Source of the DNA: Leptospira fainei serovar Hurstbridge str. BUT 6
GTDB lineage: Bacteria > Spirochaetota > Leptospiria > Leptospirales > Leptospiraceae
Length of the DNA stretch: 64,000 nucleotides
Assembly: GCF_000306235.2 (NCBI RefSeq)
Contig: NZ_AKWZ02000003.1
Location: 391,699-455,698, forward strand
Reading direction: 5' to 3'
The first letter of the stretch is position 1, and each line of letters starts with the position of its first letter. The position numbers and the translations under genes are program-made. A model generated the notes under the pieces. It ran no database searches. It was not told the DNA's origin and worked only from the letters and a program-made list of their open reading frames with translations. This document shows positions 57,456 through 64,000 of the stretch, in pieces.

Positions 57456-58040
57456 ATGAAGGTTTTCGGGATTTTGGTAGGCGGTTTTCTTTTTTTGTTT
57501 AACTGCGCGACGTTTACGAGTTATCCGGAGGGATTTAATCATTCCGAATACGGAAGGCCGGCACAGACCGGAAACAAGACGGTATCGGTAGTGTATACGC
57601 AGAAGGCGATTCTCGGCACAAAAGAGGTGCAGGTAAATGCGAATGCAATAGAACGTATGCAAGAGAATTTAAGGAACGGTTTGAATGACTCCGGGTATTT
57701 TAAGAGTGTCGGCTCCAGTTTAGATAATACAGATTTGAAGTTACGGGTGGAGGCGTTGAATGAAGGCGGTGGAGAAATATATCAGGTAATGGCTTTTATA
57801 AGCGGATTGACTTTTACGATTCTTCCCGCTTTGGCACCGGATCATTTTACGTTAACATATACGTTTAAAGACAAAAATGATAAGATAAAAAAGCAGTATA
57901 TTCGCAAGGCAACTTTTAATACTTGGATTCAGTTATTTTTGATATTTGCGATGCCGTTTAAATCTCCTAAGAAGGAAATATACGAAGGGATCAAACAAAT
58001 GACTTACTCGGTATTGGAAGAAGCTAGCCTAGTTACATAA
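57456..58040 (+). CDS. Hypothetical lipoprotein with 3' end replaced by IS
   Basis: A 194-residue protein with lipobox Cys17 (GGFLFLFNC). It has LRNGLNDSGYFKSVGSSL and a hydrophobic segment (VMAFISGLTFTILPALA). The last four codons (SLVT and stop) lie inside the IS left end that begins at 58025. If the IS and one AGC target copy are removed, the frame continues as A-D-R-D-G-I-L-K and stops at 59284-59286. Only the final residues are therefore changed, so the protein may still work. Confidence 0.72.
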   Translation: MKVFGILVGGFLFLFNCATFTSYPEGFNHSEYGRPAQTGNKTVSVVYTQKAILGTKEVQVNANAIERMQENLRNGLNDSGYFKSVGSSLDNTDLKLRVEALNEGGGEIYQVMAFISGLTFTILPALAPDHFTLTYTFKDKNDKIKKQYIRKATFNTWIQLFLIFAMPFKSPKKEIYEGIKQMTYSVLEEASLVT

Positions 58041-58339
58041 AACTGGACACCTTTTTCGCTCGAATCGAGGTATAAAGAAGCGATGAGTAAAAAAGGGAAA
58101 TACTCTCCGGAGTTTAAAGAGCAAGCGATAAAACGCATATTAACCGGTTCTTTCACAATAAAAGAAGTAGCAGAATCGTTAGGAATCAGCTATTTTGTTT
58201 TGCGACAATGGAAGGCTGAATATATGAAGAAGTCTGACGAACAAAACCCTCCGACAGATAAACAAATCAAAGAGAGTGAGGAGTTAAGGAAACTTCGCAA
58301 AGAGAATTACCGACTTAAGGAAGAGAATGCGATTTTAAA

Positions 58340-59229
<890 letters not shown>

Positions 59230-59261
59230 AAAGTGTCCACTAAAACGTGACTAGGCTAAGC

Positions 59262-59524
59262 GGACCGAGATGGTATCTTGAAGTAATGTTTCTTACGTAT
59301 ACAGGAATTTCCTCCTAATTGCTCGGAGGAGTTCCCGAATTTTATCGGTTCACAATTTTGAGCCGGTAAAATATAGCTAGTCCAGCTATCGAGTCTTTGA
59401 AAGGAAAAGTACCGAGACTAGAATGAGAAAGTCGGTAAAGAGAAAGATCCCTCTTCTACCGGTCAGTCGCGGAATCGGTTATGAATTAATGGATATTTAA
59501 TAAATTGCGCATAAAGGAAATTAA
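59262..59524. other. Gap after the IS with hairpin
   Basis: 263 bases. The first 25 bases complete the interrupted lipoprotein frame (stop at 59284-59286). TCCTCC (59310-59315) and GGAGGA (59325-59330) form a 6-bp hairpin that may be the old terminator of the lipoprotein operon. Nothing else is recognised before the next gene. Confidence 0.5.
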
Positions 59525-60064
59525 ATGCATAGATTAGTTAGATTCTCGTTTTTATTACTATTCGGGTTTTTTGCTTTATCCTCGTGCTCCGGCCCACAGA
59601 TAAAAGATCGAAAAGTTGCTTTGACAACTCCCGGATATAAGGTTTATTTATTGGATACAAGAAGGGCTGAAAAGTTTTCAATTTACCGACCGAAGAGAGC
59701 GGAAGATAGTTTTTTCGTAATAAAACTCGCGTTCGAAAATGCTACGGACAAACCGATCACTGTCGCATGGACCTTAGTTTATCTTACGGATGCAAAAGAT
59801 AAGGTTATCGCGTTACCACAAGTTTTGGAAGAGGCGACTTCTTTTTGGGAAAGCCTTAAAAGTACTGTTCGTATGTCATGGGGGATTGATGAAGCTCAGT
59901 TAGCTCCCGTAGATCCGGGTAAAGTAATCGCGAAGGAATATGGCTTTGTGCTGAATCGATCCGTATTTCCTTCCAACATCGTTTTAATAAAAAATCCCGA
60001 AGAAGCGGATAAAAGTAAAAAGAAAGACGTTAAGAATCTTGAATTAGGTAAAATAAAATTATAA
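59525..60064 (+). CDS. Hypothetical lipoprotein
   Basis: A 179-residue protein. The signal peptide HRLVRFSFLLLFGFFALSSC gives a lipobox LSSC with Cys21. The mature part has beta-rich segments (SFFVIKLAFENATDKPITVAWTLVYL) resembling an immunoglobulin-like strand pair, and a Lys-rich end. No family is recognised. A ribosome site (AAAGGAA) lies 5 bases before the ATG. It sits between an intact and a decayed IS copy. Confidence 0.72.
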   Translation: MHRLVRFSFLLLFGFFALSSCSGPQIKDRKVALTTPGYKVYLLDTRRAEKFSIYRPKRAEDSFFVIKLAFENATDKPITVAWTLVYLTDAKDKVIALPQVLEEATSFWESLKSTVRMSWGIDEAQLAPVDPGKVIAKEYGFVLNRSVFPSNIVLIKNPEEADKSKKKDVKNLELGKIKL

Positions 60065-60119
60065 TATTTAGCCAGCTTTCCCGAATAAGACAGATTAAAA
60101 TGACGATAGAAAATGTTTC

Positions 60120-60344
60120 ACAATCATCTTTTTGCATATAAAAGGCGGGTGGCTTCTTTTGAAGTTCCCTAATTAGCCTATATAACTCTGAAGATTCTAT
60201 TTCTTCTTTTATCGTAAAAGAATCCGTTAATATGCATTTTATCGTTTGTTCTTTAAACTCCAGAGAGCATTCCTTCTTTTGTTCATCGCTTACATTTACC
60301 TGTTTTTGAATCCAAAAGGCGTTCGGTTTTATGCGACTAGGCGA
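60120..60344 (-). pseudogene. Decayed, oppositely oriented IS copy (orfA and left end)
   Basis: Read on the minus strand from 60344, the sequence matches the left end of the intact IS at 25 of 31 positions (TCGCCTAG..., GCATAAAAC). The orfA start follows: ATG at about 60278, then codons for SLEFKEQTIKCILTDSFTIKEE, against SPEFKEQAIKRILTGSFTIKEV in the intact copy. The homology then breaks off after a stretch resembling ELYRLIRELQKK, so the middle and the rest are deleted. The lower boundary is approximate. Confidence 0.8.
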
Positions 60345-60512
60345 AATTATCCTCATTCTAAAAACAGTGGTGTCTCAATTTAATCAAGAATGATGCTTTT
60401 AAATTGGATGATCCCGATACGCGTAAACAAACTCAAGCAAGATTGAAAAGATATCGAAGATGGTGAATTTAAACTTGAAATAAATCACGGCATTCATCTT
60501 AAATTAAACGAA
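60345..60512. other. Coding remnant before arsR
   Basis: A frame from 60362 to a stop at 60464-60466 encodes NLIKNDAFKLDDPDTRKQTQARLKRYRRW, which looks like the C-terminus of a real protein whose front was removed, perhaps by the IS remnant. No family is recognised. The arsR ATG follows at 60513. Confidence 0.4.
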
Positions 60513-60842
60513 ATGGGAATCACGAAGACCGAGTTGTTCAATAAAAGGCAGAATAAAATGGCGTCTTATGCAAAGGCACTGGGGCACCCGGCTCGCATAG
60601 CTATTCTAGAGTCCATTTTAAAAAAAAAGGCCTGCGTCTGCGGTGATTTAGTGGATGAACTTGGACTCGCTCAGGCTACGATTTCCCAGCATTTAAAGGC
60701 TTTAAAAGAAGTCGGAATTCTCCAGGGAACCATTGAAGGACCCTCTATTTGTTATTGTATCGATAAAAAAGCCTGGGAAGAAATCGGCAGTCATTTCAAT
60801 ACGCTACTTTCTCAAATTCCGGAAAATGAAAATTCTTGCTAA
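60513..60842 (+). CDS. arsR: ArsR-family arsenic-responsive repressor
   Basis: A 109-residue winged helix. MGITKTELFNKRQNKMASYAKALGHPARIAIL is the usual N-terminus of Bacteroidetes-like ArsR proteins, so I keep the start at 60513 although AAAAGG precedes an internal ATG at 60558. ACVCGDLVDELGLAQATISQHLKALKEVGIL is the helix-turn-helix with a CxC metal-binding pair. It represses until arsenite binds. It is followed by acr3 and the arsC remnant. Confidence 0.9.
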   Translation: MGITKTELFNKRQNKMASYAKALGHPARIAILESILKKKACVCGDLVDELGLAQATISQHLKALKEVGILQGTIEGPSICYCIDKKAWEEIGSHFNTLLSQIPENENSC

Positions 60843-60851
60843 TAAATTGAT

Positions 60852-60880
60852 TTGACTTTTATCGTAATATTGCGATAAAG
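60852..60880 (+). promoter_or_regulatory. Candidate ArsR operator and acr3 promoter
   Basis: TTATCG (60859-60864) and CGATAA (60873-60878) form an inverted repeat with an 8-base spacer. TTGACT at 60852 could be the -35 box and GATAAA at 60874 the -10 box, with 16-base spacing. A start site about 7 bases further on would fall at the acr3 ATG (60887). No Shine-Dalgarno precedes that ATG, so a leaderless transcript is possible. Confidence 0.5.
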
Positions 60881-60886
60881 CGATTG

Positions 60887-61975
60887 ATGGCTTCTGAAAA
60901 ACGATTATCATTTATTGATCGATTCTTGACCCTTTGGATTTTCATTGCTATGGCGATAGGAATGTCCTTGGCTACATGGTTTCCTAACTCCGTAGAATGG
61001 ATTCGAAAATCTGAATTCGGTGGAACAAACTTGCCAATCGCTATCGGGCTTATCTTCATGATGGTTCCTCCTTTAGCAAAGGTGAATTTTCTGAGAATTC
61101 CAAAAGCATTCGGACGAGTGGATTTAATTTTGTATTCACTCCTTTTGAATTGGATTGTCGGACCGCTATTGATGTTCGGTCTGGCATTTCTTTTCTTTCC
61201 GGAGAATCCTGAATATAGAGTCGGGTTAATTCTTATTGGCATTGCCCGTTGCATTGCGATGGTTTTGGTTTGGAATGATCTTGCAGACGGTGATAGAGAG
61301 GTTGCTGCGGGGCTTGTTGCCTTAAATAGCATCTTTCAGCTTCTTCTTTATGGCAGCCTGGCTTATTTCTTCATAGGCATACTGCCGGGAACATTAGGGC
61401 TTACGAATTCATTCATAAAAGTCGACTATTGGGATATTGCATCTAGCGTTCTGATCTACTTAGGCATTCCATTTTTATTAGGATGGGGAATTCGGACAGT
61501 TAGTATTCGTTTTAAAGGTGAAGATTGGACGACTAAAGAATTGCTTCCTGCAATTTCTCCTATAACCCTTGTCTTTTTGCTACTAACAATAATATTCATT
61601 TTTAGCCTTAAAGGGGGTTCTCTTCTCAATATACCGTTCGATGTTGTTAAAATTTCCGTTCCTCTTCTAATCTATTTTATTTTCATGTTTTTCCTCAGTT
61701 TCGGTTTAGGCGTCCTAATCAAAGCAGATTATCCAAGAAACGTCGCAGTTTCTTTTACAGCTGCGGGAAATAATTTTGAACTAGCGATAGCGGTTGCAAT
61801 TGGAACCTTTGGACTTGCTTCCGGACAAGCTTTCGTAGGAATCGTCGGTCCTTTAGTCGAGATTCCGGTACTTGTTTTCCTCGTTGAGATCGCGAAGAAG
61901 CTTCGAGATAAGTTTTATCTTAGGAAAAAAAAATATGAGCGGTCTATTCGAATCTATAGAGAGTTTTTTAGCTAA
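60887..61975 (+). CDS. Arsenite efflux permease, ACR3 family
   Basis: About 362 residues with ten membrane helices. The conserved Cys is in IGIARCIAMVLVWNDLADGDREVAAGLVALNSIFQ, and FTAAGNNFELAIAVAIGTFGLASGQAF is typical of ACR3. It exports arsenite from the cytoplasm driven by membrane potential. The C-terminal end reads through the arsC start (41-base overlap). Its start at 60887 follows the inverted repeat after arsR. Confidence 0.93.
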   Translation: MASEKRLSFIDRFLTLWIFIAMAIGMSLATWFPNSVEWIRKSEFGGTNLPIAIGLIFMMVPPLAKVNFLRIPKAFGRVDLILYSLLLNWIVGPLLMFGLAFLFFPENPEYRVGLILIGIARCIAMVLVWNDLADGDREVAAGLVALNSIFQLLLYGSLAYFFIGILPGTLGLTNSFIKVDYWDIASSVLIYLGIPFLLGWGIRTVSIRFKGEDWTTKELLPAISPITLVFLLLTIIFIFSLKGGSLLNIPFDVVKISVPLLIYFIFMFFLSFGLGVLIKADYPRNVAVSFTAAGNNFELAIAVAIGTFGLASGQAFVGIVGPLVEIPVLVFLVEIAKKLRDKFYLRKKKYERSIRIYREFFS

Positions 61976-62240
61976 ACGAGAGGCAGAGCAGTCCCTAATT
62001 CCAAAAGAAAGAAAGGAAATATTACTTCAATTTTCAAAATCGATAAGAGAAATAAAGAACGAGCAAGATTATTCGGAGACGATCTTTGTTTGTTCTCACA
62101 ATTCGCGCCGTAGCTAAATTGCCCAAATGTTCGCTTTAGCCTGTGCTGAATATCTTGGGATTTCGGGTATAGGATCCTATTCGGGAGGTACGGAAGTTAC
62201 CGCTTTCCATCCAAACACGATCGAAGTTGTTTTCCGCGAG
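61935..62240 (+). pseudogene. Arsenate reductase (LMW-phosphatase type), inactivated
   Basis: From the ATG at 61935 (AGGA 9 bases upstream) the frame resembles low-molecular-weight-phosphatase arsenate reductases: SLIPKERKEILLQF, then the P-loop IFVCSHNSRRS. A TAA at 62115-62117 stops it, and the family sequence continues in the same frame, IAQMFALACAEYLGISGIGSYSGGTEVTAFHPNTIEV. After about 62230 the homology is lost and the rest of the family sequence is missing. Two lesions (nonsense codon, C-terminal loss) make it non-functional. The upstream two genes are intact. Confidence 0.85.
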
Positions 62241-62314
62241 AGTTTTTATCTCTTCCTCTTTCTCTTCCCGGTCTTTCGTTTCTCATTAGTTTTTTCGTCT
62301 TTGCCGCCTTGCAA

Positions 62315-62848
62315 TCAGTTGAGTCTTGATTTGGCTTCTTCGATTGCAGGTTGTAAGTTTTGCGGAGCGATCACAATGAAACGAGAATAGTTTTCGGCTG
62401 CCTCTTTATCCTGACCCGATTTTTCGTGGGCGAGTGCAAGATTGTAAACGATTTCAGGAGAGTCGGGTGCAATTTGGAGAGCTGCCTTATAGCTGTTGAT
62501 TGCATCCTCATGATTTCCAAGGCTTTCTAGAATGACTCCTTGGTTATAATAAGCTTGGAGGTATTTAGGATCGAGCTGAATCGTTTCTTTGAACTTCTGC
62601 AAAGCCTCTTCATTTCGATTTAAAGCCATGTATGCGATTCCAGCGTTCGCTTTGTATTCCGGTGTCTCTGGATTTAATTCCTCGGCTTTCAAGAATTTCG
62701 ACAAAGCTTTCTCCGGATTTGATGAGAGTAACTCCTTACCTTGCACGTTTAATTCCAATCCTTGTTTGGAAGCGGATTCTTTGGATTTGCATCCGCTTAA
62801 AATTAAAATCACAATAAAGATAGGGCAGATTCTTTTTACAAACTTCAA
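62315..62848 (-). CDS. TPR-repeat lipoprotein
   Basis: A 177-residue protein with signal peptide KFVKRICPIFIVILILSGC (lipobox LSGC, Cys20). It has three or four tetratricopeptide repeats (PEKALSKFLKAEELNPETPEYKANAGIAYMALNRNEEALQKFKETIQLDP, YLQAYYNQGVILESLGNHEDAINSYKAALQIAPDSPEIVYNLALAHEKSGQDKEAAENY). TPR lipoproteins mediate protein contacts at the periplasmic side of a membrane. It is last in a minus-strand group of three. Confidence 0.85.
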   Translation of the reverse strand: MKFVKRICPIFIVILILSGCKSKESASKQGLELNVQGKELLSSNPEKALSKFLKAEELNPETPEYKANAGIAYMALNRNEEALQKFKETIQLDPKYLQAYYNQGVILESLGNHEDAINSYKAALQIAPDSPEIVYNLALAHEKSGQDKEAAENYSRFIVIAPQNLQPAIEEAKSRLN

Positions 62849-62857
62849 GATTACGTC

Positions 62858-63025
62858 CTAATAGAAGAATGTATAAATTAGAAAGACAAAAATTGCGGGT
62901 GAAAGGGATAAGATGACCGCTCGTCCCATCGGTTGGTCGAATTGCTTTCTAAATCCTAAAATGGAATATGAGAAACTTCCAGCATAGATCAAGAACGTGA
63001 GTAGAGCCCAAAAGAGAGTGAGCAA
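62858..63025 (-). CDS. Small membrane protein, start uncertain
   Basis: The frame ending with TAG at 62858-62860 encodes LLTLFWALLTFLIYAGSFSYSILGFRKQFDQPMGRAVILSLSPAIFVFLIYTFFY, two clear membrane helices joined by a polar loop. A TTG at 63025 gives 55 residues; the frame is open a little further, to a stop just past 63070, but no ATG is available. It lies 9 bases before the TPR lipoprotein and after the upstream membrane protein. A real gene is likely, but the start is inferred. Confidence 0.5.
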   Translation of the reverse strand: MLTLFWALLTFLIYAGSFSYSILGFRKQFDQPMGRAVILSLSPAIFVFLIYTFFY

Positions 63026-63060
63026 TTTAGGAACGAGTCCAGCCGCTCCGAAAGGTATTT

Positions 63061-63537
63061 TTAAAAGCTAAAGATTTCTTGGACGACAATTCCCGTTAAT
63101 GGAATGAAAAGACTGTTCAAGGATAGTAACGTAAGAGTGGGTTTAGAAGCTTCTTTTTCCTTTCCATTTAATATTATAAATGCGAGATACCAAAGAGAAG
63201 CGACGAGTATCGGAAGGAATCCCCAAAGGAAAATGAATCCGAATATGTTTTGGGGGAAATGGGAGAAGAAATAAAGCAGCCCGCCGATTTCCTTTTGAGC
63301 GTAGAGGTTTTCGATGAGCGCGTTTTTGTCTGAACCATTTGCATAAATTCCAATTAGAATTAAGACAATGTTTATAAAACTTGCTAAGCCGAATCCGAAA
63401 GCATACCTTTTTAAGCCCTCAAGTAATTGGAAGTCTGTCCAACTTTCGATATCCTTTTTTTCTTGAATGAAATCTCTTATTTCGGATAACTGATTCCAAA
63501 TCGTTTCCTTTATCTTAAAGCTGATTCCGGTTAACAT
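63061..63537 (-). CDS. Hypothetical membrane protein (YIP1-like architecture)
   Basis: A 158-residue protein with a soluble N-terminus of about 45 residues and three or four membrane helices (FGLASFINIVLILIGIYA, FGFIFLWGFLPILVASLWYLAFIIL, LLSLNSLFIPLTGIVV). The architecture recalls YIP1-domain proteins, though no signature residues are certain. It is first in the operon with a small membrane protein and the TPR lipoprotein. Confidence 0.6.
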   Translation of the reverse strand: MLTGISFKIKETIWNQLSEIRDFIQEKKDIESWTDFQLLEGLKRYAFGFGLASFINIVLILIGIYANGSDKNALIENLYAQKEIGGLLYFFSHFPQNIFGFIFLWGFLPILVASLWYLAFIILNGKEKEASKPTLTLLSLNSLFIPLTGIVVQEIFSF

Positions 63538-63741
63538 CGAATGAATCCTTTGTAGAGAATATCAAAACGATACTTAGCTGGATTCGCTCCCTGTCGAGAG
63601 AAATAATAAAGGTCGGTTCACTTTCCTTTCGATCTAAATTGCTTTAATTGAAGAAACGGAAGGAATTTCCAATTAGCAATAATCAATATATTTGACGGAA
63701 AAAACAACCTACGGTAATTTCTTCTTTTTGTGAACTATATA

Positions 63742-64000
63742 GTGAAGCGATTATCTTATTTTTTTCTATTTTCATTGTTCTTGAGTTGTTCTGATAATTC
63801 GGATAAGTTGCGTGATAACTATAAACAAGCTTTGGCTCAATTTCAATCAAAACATTTGAATGAATCCAAATCATCCTTCGAAAGACTTTATAAAGATAAT
63901 CCAGATTATTTACTCGTCAGGTTGATGCTCGCGAAAACGTATTTCTTTTCGAATAACCTCAAAGTAGCTGCGAAATTATTTGAAGAAGACTATTCTAAAA
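63742..64000 (+). CDS. Lipoprotein with TPR-like start, 3' end beyond window
   Basis: The frame from GTG 63742 (another GTG at 63730) runs to the window edge: KRLSYFFLFSLFLSC gives a lipobox LSC with Cys16, then SDNSDKLRDNYKQALAQFQSKHLNESKSSFERLYKDNPDYLLVRLMLAKTYFFSNNLKVAAKLFEE, which has tetratricopeptide spacing. At least 86 residues are encoded here. No strong ribosome site is visible, so the start is approximate. It is divergent from the upstream membrane operon. Confidence 0.6.
   Translation, partial: MKRLSYFFLFSLFLSCSDNSDKLRDNYKQALAQFQSKHLNESKSSFERLYKDNPDYLLVRLMLAKTYFFSNNLKVAAKLFEEDYSK

Noticed and set aside
57420..57662. Minus-strand frame across the lipoprotein pair
   Set aside because: It spans the junction of two convincing lipoprotein genes on the other strand and has no signal or motif.

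Overview
The window is a bacterial chromosome segment that I assign to the spirochaete genus Leptospira. The reasons are the Leptospira-type SOS box (TTTG-N5-CAAA) before recA, many lipoproteins with loose spirochaetal lipoboxes, an outer-membrane and LPS gene repertoire, and gene content such as the DUF4254/GT9 pair, a cyclic-nucleotide-binding patatin and isopropylmalate synthase. Species cannot be fixed by eye. Base composition looks moderate in G+C, higher than I would expect for L. interrogans.

Layout. 1-7.0 kb: a truncated envelope-type gene, a phospholipase-D-like putative lipoprotein, then a surface-polysaccharide group (O-antigen-ligase-like protein, GT4 and GT9 glycosyltransferases, DUF4254). 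7.2-14 kb: a CNMP-binding patatin, then a minus-strand series of recA with its SOS box and terminator, argC, a long-chain acyl-CoA ligase and a nucleoside-phosphorylase-like protein. 14-18.6 kb: two hypotheticals, a HIT protein that probably starts at CTG, and the TldD/TldE protease pair. 18.7-28.7 kb: a long plus-strand cluster of an alpha-2-macroglobulin-like protein with a CLEQ thioester motif, PBP1C, a MoxR-type ATPase and a VWA protein, which looks like an envelope-defence and peptidoglycan module. 28.7-33.9 kb: YceI with a histidine-rich membrane protein, then slyD-uvrD-metalloprotease. 34.5-52.2 kb: metabolic and housekeeping genes (2,4-dienoyl-CoA reductase-like, leuA, queuosine-precursor transporter, membrane-anchored GH18, Sua5, SppA, uvrA, ACAD-like, CDF, OmpA-like, mgtE, a lipoprotein).

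From about 52.2 kb the window becomes accessory. It holds a structured intergenic element, a PadR plus HAAS/pentapeptide pair that looks imported, a TetR-controlled divergent locus with a perfect 14-bp palindrome, and two small lipoproteins. The second of these is cut at its last codons by a 1234-bp IS3-family element with 3-bp target duplication AGC. The IS orfB carries a one-base deletion. A decayed, opposite-facing copy of the same IS lies 0.9 kb further on. Next comes an arsenic-resistance block, arsR-acr3-arsC, in which arsC is dead (in-frame TAA and lost C-terminus). The window closes with a minus-strand membrane/TPR operon and the start of a plus-strand lipoprotein that runs off the end.

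The strongest directly visible novelties are the IS insertion with reconstructable parent gene, the arsC pseudogene, the candidate operators, the two-copy 16-bp palindrome and the non-AUG start of the HIT gene. I saw no tRNA, rRNA or CRISPR array.
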